Source: Streptomyces sp. ISL-66 (lineage in GTDB: Bacteria > Actinomycetota > Actinomycetes > Streptomycetales > Streptomycetaceae). Taken from it: a DNA stretch of 39,508 bases. Position numbers and translations under genes: made by a program. Below are positions 1 through 6,264 of this stretch, piece after piece. The stretch lies in contig NZ_JAGGOW010000111.1 of the NCBI RefSeq assembly GCF_018614135.1, positions 1-39,508 on the forward strand. Direction: 5' to 3'. A model generated the notes under the pieces. It was given only the letters and a program-made list of their open reading frames with translations, did not search any database and was not told the DNA's origin. Positions within the stretch are counted from its first letter, which is position 1; every line of letters starts with the position of its first letter.

Positions 1-28
1 TGTATTGCCCCGGGAGGTTGTGGACGGG
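1..28 (+). repeat. left terminal inverted repeat of the IS481 element
   Basis: Bases 1-28 pair with the reverse complement of 1044-1071. The first ten bases (TGTATTGCCC) and the blocks GAGG, TTG and GGAC match exactly; about four positions differ. The TG...CA ends are usual for this family. Confidence 0.88.
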
Positions 29-63
29 TGATGGAGGTCTCGGCTGAGGTGTCTTGAACGGGT

Positions 64-122
64 GAGGGCCTTCCGGGTTCGGTGTGGATTGCGACATCTC
101 CACCGAACGACAGAAGGCCCTC
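64..122 (+). promoter_or_regulatory. leader stem-loop ending at the transposase ATG
   Basis: GAGGGCCTTC (64-73) pairs perfectly with GAAGGCCCTC (113-122), and inside it GTTCGGTG (77-84) pairs with CACCGAAC (101-108). The outer arm ends at the base before the ATG at 123 and contains the GAAGG ribosome binding site. A transcript reading in from outside would fold and hide that site, a known way for IS elements to block transposase made from passing transcription. The structure is seen; the control role is inferred. Confidence 0.6.
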
Positions 123-1076
123 ATGCCCCACCGTAATGCACCCCTGACCGAGACCGGACGGCTGCGGCTGGCCCGCTGCGTGGTCGTGGACGGCTGGCCG
201 CTGCGGCGGGCCGCCGAACGTTTCCAGGTCTCACCGACCACCGCCCAGCGGTGGGCCGCCCGCTACCGCATGCTCGGCGAGGCCGGGATGGCCGACCATT
301 CATCCCGCCCGCACCACAGCCCCAGGCGGACACCCACCCGCACCGAGCGTCGGATCATCAAGGTCCGCGTCCTGCGCCGGTGGGGACCGGCCCGCATCGC
401 CCACCACCTGCGGCTGGTCCCCTCCACCGTCCACCGCGTCCTGACCCGGTACCGGATCGCCCGCCTGGCCTGGCTCGACCGCGCGACCGGCCGCGTCATA
501 CGCCGCTACGAACGCGAACGCCCGGGCGAACTCGTCCACGTCGACATCAAGAAACTCGGGAACATCCCAGACGGCGGCGGCCACAAGGCCCTCGGCCGCC
601 CGGCCGGCCGCAAGACCAGGTCCGGCGTCGGCTACCAGTACATCCACACAGCGGTCGACGACCACTCCCGCCTTGCCTACAGCGAGATCCTGGCCGACGA
701 GAAGAAGGAGACCGCCACCGCGTTCTGGGAGCGGGCCCAGGCCTACTTCACCAGCGTCGGGATCACCGTCGAACGGGTGCTGACCGACAACGGCTCCTGC
801 TACAAATCCCACGCCTGGCGGGACCTGCTGGCAGCGGCCGGGATCACCCACAAGCGAACCCGGCCCTACCGGCCCCAGACCAACGGCAAAGTCGAACGCC
901 TCAACCGCACCCTGCTCGAGGAATGGGCCTACGCCCGCCCCTACCGGTCAGAACAGGAACGACGCGAAGCGTTCCCCAAGTGGCTCCACACCTACAATCA
1001 CCACCGCGGACACACCGCGCTCGCAGGCAAACCACCCGCCAGCCGCGTCCCCAACCTCACAGGGCAATACACCTAG
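123..1076 (+). CDS. IS481-family transposase
   Basis: DDE-type transposase of 317 aa that cuts and joins the IS ends. The N-terminal third is a helix-turn-helix region (about residues 25-50, then a second helical repeat) followed by an rve integrase core. From the ATG at 123 the catalytic triad reads D141 (HVDIK), D222 (TDNG) and E258 (NGKVERLN), the expected D,D-35-E spacing. A GTG at 84 would add 13 residues but would start inside the leader hairpin, while the ATG at 123 has GAAGG upstream. The last codon pair lies at the IS edge and the TAG stop (1074-1076) is supplied by the CCTAGG target. The gene appears intact and so possibly active. Confidence 0.9.
   Translation: MPHRNAPLTETGRLRLARCVVVDGWPLRRAAERFQVSPTTAQRWAARYRMLGEAGMADHSSRPHHSPRRTPTRTERRIIKVRVLRRWGPARIAHHLRLVPSTVHRVLTRYRIARLAWLDRATGRVIRRYERERPGELVHVDIKKLGNIPDGGGHKALGRPAGRKTRSGVGYQYIHTAVDDHSRLAYSEILADEKKETATAFWERAQAYFTSVGITVERVLTDNGSCYKSHAWRDLLAAAGITHKRTRPYRPQTNGKVERLNRTLLEEWAYARPYRSEQERREAFPKWLHTYNHHRGHTALAGKPPASRVPNLTGQYT
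1044..1071 (-). repeat. right terminal inverted repeat of the IS481 element
   Basis: This is the inverted copy of bases 1-28. It also codes for the last residues of the transposase, so the open reading frame runs through the repeat and out of the element. Confidence 0.88.
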
Positions 1077-1077
1077 G
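1072..1077. repeat. IS481 target site (CCTAGG), right copy
   Basis: The six bases after the right inverted repeat read CCTAGG, matching the NCTAGN target duplicated by IS481-type elements. The left copy would lie before base 1 and is not visible. The TAG inside this site is the transposase stop codon. Confidence 0.6.
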
Positions 1078-1976
1078 ACATCCGGCGCCTGTTCCTCCGG
1101 CGACTCGTTCTGTCCCGTCTTGGTAGCACGCGCACCGAGCAAGGGGCGCATTGCTGTGGCGAACTGCTCGATCACCGTGCGGTCCTGTCCCGGGAGCAGA
1201 GCGACGGCCGCCATCAAGGAGACAGCGTCGGCGCTGTGCCGGGCCTTTGCGAGCGCGGACCGAGCAGCGTCCTCGGTGCCGGTCAGGAGTTCCTCAAGCA
1301 CGGCCCCTGTCGGTGCCGAGGTCTCCGCACACTGCCGCAACCCGTCCGATAGGTCGACTGCGTCGCCCGGCAGCGGATGCGTCGAGAGGTAGTCGATGAA
1401 CTCAGGGGCGGCCAGGTGCCCCAGTGCGGCGTCCAATTGTGAGCTGTCGAGCCTCCCTTCAGCGGCCACGAGCCGCAGTCGCCTCTCCGCGACCTCGTAC
1501 GGTCCGGGCGCGGCACGCCTCTCTTCCCACCGGCTCGTGTCTGACGGCAACCGGGCATCCTGCGCCATGGTGACTATCAGGTGCGCCCCGGCACCCCGCA
1601 AGGCCTCGGCCAGGCCCGCCAGCCGCACGCCGTCGAGAGAGCGGGCGGACGCCGCCGGCAGACCCTGCAGGAGGTACCCACGGCCGGCCTTCGGTCGCCA
1701 CGCCGACAGATCCGCCATCGCGTCCAGGCCCGTGACACCACCCTCGCCGTGCCGTTCGGCGAGCAGGGCGAACGCCGCCGTACGGGCGCCCGTTCCGGCC
1801 CTCGCCCTGAGCAGCACGATCCGGCTGTCCAGCGCCTTCCGGCAGCGTGCGTACGACGGCGGTTCAACGAATCCATACAAACGGCCGCGCACCTCTTCCG
1901 CCGGATACGGTCCCTCGCGCAGGCGCGGCTTGAGGATTCGCTCGGTGGCTTCGTCCGTCCACGCGCTGATGTTCAA

Positions 1977-2006
1977 ATACGTGAAGTCGCCGCCGACGTT
2001 CCCCAT
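1977..2006 (-). other. MGNVGxDFTY motif, copy at N-terminus of STAND-like partner
   Basis: Codes for MGNVGGDFTY near the start of the IS-cut gene. A motif at the C-terminus of one protein and at the N-terminus of its neighbour is the layout known for bacterial amyloid signalling motif pairs (effector plus NLR); that role is inferred here. Confidence 0.7.
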
Positions 2007-2143
2007 CAACGCGACCCCGCTATCCACCCGTTGGTTGCCCTCACGGAGTGAACTGTGCTGACCGGCCCCCGAGCCAACCGACGGTGCAGGCTGGTCGGTG
2101 TTCGGCTGGACGTCCAGCTCGGCGGCCGGGCTGGGTCCGGCGT

Positions 2144-3043
2144 TCACAGGCGGTCCCCGTCGTCGGCCCGCTTGTCACCCGCAACGTTGTCTCCGCTGCC
2201 CCAGTGCTGGTTGGTTCCACGGTACGTGCTCGCGGGCGCGGTATAGGTGAAGTCACGACCGACGTTGCCCATCACCGCGGCGCCTTCCCTGACGTGCTGG
2301 GAGTTTCCGCTGTACTCCGTGCCGGAACCCTTGTCCGGTGCCACGGCGGGCGCCGTCGGCACCGCACCTACGGGTTCCTCACGCGGCTGGATGCCCGCCC
2401 GCACGAGGTTCCCGGAGGGCGAAGGAACGTACAGCCAGGCCCGCTGCGAGAAGTTCTTGCCATCGACGGTGGCCGACACTTCGACACACCGGTCGGGGTG
2501 GAGTCCCGTGTAGGCGCCCAGCACGACGTCCTCGTAGACCCGTTCCGAGATGATTGCGGCGAGGTGGGTCACCTCCTCGCTCGCCGCGGCGAGGATGGCC
2601 TTGACCGGACGCGAATCCAGGAGGCGGTGCATGTCGTTGCGGGCCGTGCCGTTGCCGTCCCCGGGCTCGCCCCCGTCGGGCAGCGGGCCCACGTGGATGC
2701 TGGCCCGGAGCCTGATCCGCGGACCGACGGCCTGGCGGTTGTACGAACCGAGCACGTCGTCCAGAACTCCCAGGAACGGCCAGAGCACGAAGGGCAGGTG
2801 CATCGGATCGAACCCGAAGACGACGCCGTCCCCCGTATTGGCGGGAAAGCGCTGGGCGTCGCGCAACTGGTGCAGGCCGACCCGCTCCAGAGCTTGGTCC
2901 ACCAGCTGGGGAATGAGCTGGCTGACCGGGCCGTGTTGAGCGGCCGGCAGGCCGGTGAAGTCCTTCGCGTCAACGGCGAACAGTGCGCGGTAGGGCGGGA
3001 GCGGTCGGCTTTCGGCGTACGGAACAGGCACGGGTACAGACAT
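2144..3043 (-). CDS. class III nucleotidyl cyclase-like protein with C-terminal interaction motifs
   Basis: 299 aa from the ATG at 3043, which has GAGGAG eight bases upstream; the longer reading frame to 3160 lacks such a site. Residues 18-175 look like a class III cyclase catalytic domain: FAVDAKDFT with first metal Asp D25, NTGDGVVFGF with second metal Asp D72, a RIRLRASIHVGP strand near 110-120, and N136/R140 in the N-x3-R position used for transition-state contacts. So it is probably catalytic, cyclising a nucleotide not predictable from sequence. After a low-complexity linker the tail carries MGNVGRDFTY (258-267) and GDNVAGDK (284-291), glycine/asparagine-rich motifs that look like self-assembly modules. 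It lies between a cyclic-nucleotide-type regulator and a STAND-like partner sharing the first motif. Confidence 0.7.
   Translation of the reverse strand: MSVPVPVPYAESRPLPPYRALFAVDAKDFTGLPAAQHGPVSQLIPQLVDQALERVGLHQLRDAQRFPANTGDGVVFGFDPMHLPFVLWPFLGVLDDVLGSYNRQAVGPRIRLRASIHVGPLPDGGEPGDGNGTARNDMHRLLDSRPVKAILAAASEEVTHLAAIISERVYEDVVLGAYTGLHPDRCVEVSATVDGKNFSQRAWLYVPSPSGNLVRAGIQPREEPVGAVPTAPAVAPDKGSGTEYSGNSQHVREGAAVMGNVGRDFTYTAPASTYRGTNQHWGSGDNVAGDKRADDGDRL
2243..2272 (-). other. MGNVGxDFTY motif, copy in cyclase tail
   Basis: Codes for MGNVGRDFTY. With ten residues before it (SQHVREGAAV) it aligns with NQRVDSGVAL plus MGNVGGDFTY of the next gene, 13 of 20 positions identical. Confidence 0.75.
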
Positions 3044-3145
3044 GCGGGATCTCCTCACGGATGGTCTGGTAAGCAGCCGTAGTCGGGCTGCTTCGAGGTT
3101 CCATCCGCGCCGCTCCGCCAAGTGCACAGCGCTGGGCGCACGGGA

Positions 3146-3161
3146 TGTGTCCCGGGTCACA
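3146..3161. promoter_or_regulatory. Crp-like operator between crp-type gene and cyclase gene
   Basis: TGTGT-CCCGGG-TCACA matches the Crp consensus TGTGA-N6-TCACA with one mismatch, and the centre CCCGGG is itself a palindrome. It lies just after the stop of the Crp-type gene (3173) and about 100 bases upstream of the cyclase start (3043, minus strand). It may be where the neighbouring Crp protein controls the cyclase. No experimental support. Confidence 0.5.
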
Positions 3162-3172
3162 GACTGCCGCCC

Positions 3173-3838
3173 TCAGTCGGCCGCCGCCCAGCGCTGCAGG
3201 GCTTCCACGTCCCTGATGACAATCACCCGCCGCGCCGTTTCGACCAGCCCGACGGCCCGCAGCTGCCCCAACCCGCTGATGACCGCATTGCGTGTCACGC
3301 CGATCGCCTGCGCGACCTCTTCCTGGTTCAGCCCCGATAGCCGGACGGGGCTGCTCCCGGGCATCTGGTCAGTGAGCACGGCCAGCCTCAGCAGCGTGCG
3401 CGCCAGTCGCACGACCAAGGGCAAGGTCTGCAGTTCGGCTCGGTGGATGTCGGACTCGCGCATCCTGGCGAGTGCCTGGCGCATCAGATGCATGACCAGT
3501 CCGCGCTCCTCGACGAACTGGACGAAGCGCTGTGCGTCCAAAACGACTGCAGCACAAGGCGTCAGGGCAACGACGTCCGCCGTCCGCGAGGTCCCATTGA
3601 AGACCGAGACTTCTCCGAGGAGGTCCCCCGGCCCACGAAACGCGAGCCACGTCCTGGCACCATTCGGTTCTCGGCAAACCACCTTGGCCAAGCCGGAGGT
3701 GAGGGCGAGTAGGTGCGTCCCCGGGGATCCCTGCCGCAGCATCACGCTGCGCTCGGAGTACATCCTGGTCACGCCTTGACTGCGCAGGTCGCGCCAGACT
3801 TCATCGGACAGCACGCGTCGCCTTCCCATCACACCCAC
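3173..3838 (-). CDS. Crp/Fnr-family cyclic-nucleotide-type transcription regulator
   Basis: About 221 aa from a GTG at 3838, chosen because GAGGT lies eight bases upstream; ATGs at 3829 and 3949 are alternatives. The N-terminal half is a cNMP-binding beta barrel (RQGSPGTHLLAL; phosphate cassette GEVSVFNGTSRTADV with E76 and R85 in the places that hold ribose and phosphate). The C-terminal winged helix (about 173-194, LNQEEVAQAIGVTRNAV) binds DNA. Both pocket residues are present, so it could respond to a cyclic nucleotide, and the next gene is a cyclase-like protein. A Crp-like operator lies just downstream of this gene. Together this suggests a local cyclase-receptor pair, which is inference. 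Confidence 0.85.
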   Translation of the reverse strand: MGVMGRRRVLSDEVWRDLRSQGVTRMYSERSVMLRQGSPGTHLLALTSGLAKVVCREPNGARTWLAFRGPGDLLGEVSVFNGTSRTADVVALTPCAAVVLDAQRFVQFVEERGLVMHLMRQALARMRESDIHRAELQTLPLVVRLARTLLRLAVLTDQMPGSSPVRLSGLNQEEVAQAIGVTRNAVISGLGQLRAVGLVETARRVIVIRDVEALQRWAAAD

Positions 3839-4009
3839 ATCGGTGCACCTCGGACCCACGAGTTGTACGCCGATGTTGCGGGCGGCATCGACGATCAGTT
3901 GACGTTGACCGAAAGCGATCGTGACGGCCCGCCCAGCAAGGCTCACCATGGCTGTCTTCGGCGCGCCATGGAACCAGACTCCTAGGCGATCCGATCGAAC
4001 GGCCCTGAT

Positions 4010-4165
4010 TCACTTGCGGGCCGTGAGCTCGGCGAGGAGGGCCACAACCGTGGCGGCTCCCACGACAGCGGCACCGACTTCTGGTGCGTACAGAGCCAGG
4101 ATGGTGACGAGCAGACCGACCAGCAGAAGGAGAGCAACACGCACGCTTGCGGGTTCCATGGACAT
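4010..4165 (-). CDS. small two-helix membrane protein (51 aa)
   Basis: The ATG at 4165 has an excellent AAGGAAGG site four bases upstream; the stop is at 4010. The 51-aa product has two hydrophobic stretches: about residues 8-25 (VRVALLLLVGLLVTILAL) and 30-45 (VGAAVVGAATVVALLA), joined by a short YAPE turn, and ends in a charged AELTARK tail. It is a likely inner-membrane hairpin. It is the first gene of the minus-strand run that continues with the Crp-type regulator and the cyclase, about 170 bases upstream of the former. Its function is unknown; small membrane effectors accompany cyclases in Pycsar systems, so an effector role is one possibility. Missed by length cut-offs. Confidence 0.7.
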   Translation of the reverse strand: MSMEPASVRVALLLLVGLLVTILALYAPEVGAAVVGAATVVALLAELTARK

Positions 4166-4370
4166 TCGCCTTCCTTATGGGAGAGAACGGGGATGTGCAT
4201 CCAGCGTGTGTCCCCCACGGAAAACCTTGACGACCTGAGACGCCACCTGACAGCTTCGGCCAAAGTTCCCCGCCGCCCAACATGGTCTCGGCCGAGAATC
4301 AAAGATCTCGTGCACACCGTCAGCCCGTCTGGTTGACAGGATCTGACACATGCCGACAAGGGGGAATCGC

Positions 4371-6038
4371 ATGGCGGGCGTCCAGTCTTGGAGGAAGCCG
4401 GACCTACACGGGCGCCCCGTGCTCAAGAAGCTCAACGACGGCCTGCACGACCTACGACTGGACGCTGGGCTCCCGTCTGCACGCAGCATCCGTGACCGGA
4501 TCGGGCAGGACTCGCAGGGCTATTGGATCGTCAGCCACCAGGCAGTGCTGGACACCTTCCAGAGGCCAGACCTCCCCAAAATGGGCCGCCTGGAGCTAAT
4601 CGTCGCCGTCCTGTCCGAAGACTCAGGTCACGACGACTCCGAGGGCGAAGTCAAACGGTTCAAAGGGCTGTGGAAGCAGGCGTACGACGAGACGGTCGCG
4701 CAAGCATCCGTGCAACCACCGTCCGAAGCCGCTGCTTCGGACGGCAGCGACGAAGCGGGAATCCCCACCGACTCTGTGGATGCACCCGGCCAGGATGCCG
4801 AAGAAGCGCATCAGCGAAGTCCGCAAGGCACAGCAGCCGATGAGGATACGCCTCCTGACGTCGACGAAGCGGCTGCACGCGTCAACTACGCCGAGGAGTC
4901 CCTGAAGGGGCTGATCATCAACGCGGCACAGGCCCTATGGGACGACAAGGATGCACTGAGGGTCTTCCTCGGTGTCGTGCGCCGTGGTGAAGGATTCGTC
5001 AAGATGGCTGACGCCGTAGGTGAGAGCAGGCCGGCGAACGCCACGTACTACGGGGTCAAAAGCAGAGAGTTCGAGGTGGCCCCTTCGCCGGCGCGACATG
5101 AGTTGGTCATGCTGCACCGTCTCCTCCAGAAACACAGGGTCAAGCGACAGTGGTCGTTCACCTACCTGGGAGAAAAGACAGGCATTCCGTCAGATGCCTG
5201 GATCCGTTGGTATGCCCACGACGAGCTGCCGACTCGTGAGGCGGTCGTGGCCTTCTCTCACGTGGCACACCTGATGCTCGAGGACCACGTGCTTCTCCTC
5301 GGGCTTTGGGAAGCGGCCCACGAGACGTTGGAGGCGCAGCGTGGCTTCGAGGATCTACCGGAGCGTGTCAGCTTCGACGAGGCATGGTCGATGCGGGATC
5401 CGGCGACACCAGCCTTGTGGGCACTCGCGGGGATCGCAGGAGAGGAACGGCGTGCGTACGGTCCTGACCTCGCAACTGGAATTGCTCCGGCATTCGTCGT
5501 GGCAGGGCCACCGGGGTCAGGGCGGTCCACAGCACTGGTCAACATCTCACGCGCTCTGCTCGCTGCCAATGCCCGCGTCGTTCTGGTCGCACCAAGAGCC
5601 TCCCCCTTGCGAGAATTGGCTGTTCAGAGCGGGGTGGTGGACTGCTTCGTACGCGATGAGCTCGGTTCCGACGAACTCGGGGGAGCCCTGTCGTCGGCGT
5701 CTCCCGAAGAGCCGATCGTCGTAGTGATGGACGACGCAGAGATCCTCGAAAATTGTGACGCCGGACGTCTACTCAAGAGCGTCGTGCTTCACGGATTCGA
5801 AGAAGGAAGGGCCCTGGTGGTGGGCTGCCGCGAAGACAGACTCCCGTTCCGCTTCGGTTGGGCCGGGGAGACGAAGAAGGCCCACCGTGGCCTTCTGTTG
5901 TCCCCGCAGGAGCGGAGCACTGGCGATGTGGTCGGCATCAGAATCGGCGACTCCATCACTGGCTGGCCTATAGCCCCTGGTAGGGGTTGGCTGCACCTCG
6001 GGGACGGCAAGCTACTGCCTGTCGCTGTGCCGGGGTGA
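4371..6038 (+). CDS. double-HTH protein with FtsK-like C-terminal P-loop domain
   Basis: 555 aa from the ATG at 4371, which has AAGGGGG eight bases upstream; the in-frame ATG at 4350 lacks one. Order of parts: an XRE-like helix-turn-helix (about residues 10-75, around SARSIRDRIGQ); an acidic disordered linker (about 95-160); a helical block (about 165-225); a second XRE-like HTH (about 240-300, LGEKTGIPSDAWIRWYAHD); then about 180 residues like the C-terminal P-loop domain of actinobacterial FtsK/EccC proteins, with GPPGSGRST (from 379; Lys of the Walker A replaced by Arg), Walker B VVVMDDAE (about 450-457) and a closing PGRGWLHLGDGKLLPVAVP. The Arg suggests weak or no ATP hydrolysis. A DNA- or partner-sensing role is possible; the true function is unknown. 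Confidence 0.72.
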   Translation: MAGVQSWRKPDLHGRPVLKKLNDGLHDLRLDAGLPSARSIRDRIGQDSQGYWIVSHQAVLDTFQRPDLPKMGRLELIVAVLSEDSGHDDSEGEVKRFKGLWKQAYDETVAQASVQPPSEAAASDGSDEAGIPTDSVDAPGQDAEEAHQRSPQGTAADEDTPPDVDEAAARVNYAEESLKGLIINAAQALWDDKDALRVFLGVVRRGEGFVKMADAVGESRPANATYYGVKSREFEVAPSPARHELVMLHRLLQKHRVKRQWSFTYLGEKTGIPSDAWIRWYAHDELPTREAVVAFSHVAHLMLEDHVLLLGLWEAAHETLEAQRGFEDLPERVSFDEAWSMRDPATPALWALAGIAGEERRAYGPDLATGIAPAFVVAGPPGSGRSTALVNISRALLAANARVVLVAPRASPLRELAVQSGVVDCFVRDELGSDELGGALSSASPEEPIVVVMDDAEILENCDAGRLLKSVVLHGFEEGRALVVGCREDRLPFRFGWAGETKKAHRGLLLSPQERSTGDVVGIRIGDSITGWPIAPGRGWLHLGDGKLLPVAVPG

Positions 6039-6073
6039 GGCGCCACTGAGGCTGGCCAACCGTTGACACTACT

Positions 6074-6161
6074 GGTTCTCCGTCTCCTGAACGCCGTCGA
6101 TCGTGGCGACTGGCCCGAGACTGAGGCGTTCCTTGCGGCACTCGAACCGGCGGAAAAGTCC
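6074..6161 (+). repeat. 88-bp dispersed repeat, copy 1 (short ORF remnant)
   Basis: These 88 bases match 23464-23551 at about 74 of 88 positions with no gaps. In the same frame they code for VLRLLNAVDRGDWPETEAFLAALEPAEKS-like residues, conserved in kind with copy 2. A TTG at 6063 opens a 63-codon frame here (to 6254), but similarity stops near 6161 while copy 2 goes on to a natural end, so this copy looks truncated. It fills the gap between the FtsK-like gene and the STAND-GT4 gene. Confidence 0.65.
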
Positions 6162-6264
6162 GTGCACCCGACAATGGCTGGACCTCGGATGAGCCGGATC
6201 GGCAAATCGATGATGTGCGGAGGGGCCGGACCGTACGATCGGAGCGGATCTTAGGGGGCCCACT

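Larger units (their letters stand above)
1..1071 (+). mobile_element. IS481-family insertion sequence, complete
   Basis: The element starts with TGTATTGCCC at base 1 and ends with GGGCAATACA at 1062-1071. The two ends match as inverted repeats over about 28 bases with four mismatches. One gene fills the element and codes for a DDE transposase. The right flank is CCTAGG (1072-1077), which fits the NCTAGN target known for IS481. The left flank lies outside the window, so the matching target duplication cannot be seen. The element sits inside a minus-strand STAND-like gene and removes its 3' part. Confidence 0.9.
1072..2147 (-). pseudogene. STAND-like NTPase-domain protein, 3' end cut by IS481
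   Basis: About 358 codons remain before the IS; the reading frame then runs about 40 codons into antisense IS sequence. The GTG start at 2147 overlaps the TGA of the cyclase-like gene (GTGA), so the two are translationally coupled. Residues 48-57 read MGNVGGDFTY, almost the same as a motif in the cyclase tail. Residues 90-130 resemble the start of a bacterial STAND ATPase (FVEPPSY, then RIVLLRARAGTGART), but the P-loop lacks the canonical GK[ST], so nucleotide binding is doubtful. The rest is mainly helical with no effector I can name; any C-terminal effector was lost with the IS insertion. Family call is by pattern only. Confidence 0.6.

Noticed and set aside
948..1071. C-terminal 40 residues of the minus-strand STAND-like reading frame
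   Set aside because: They are antisense IS481 transposase sequence, so not part of the original protein.
4333..4361. TTGACA at 4333-4338 as promoter of the FtsK-like gene
   Set aside because: No -10 box at the right distance; left unassigned.
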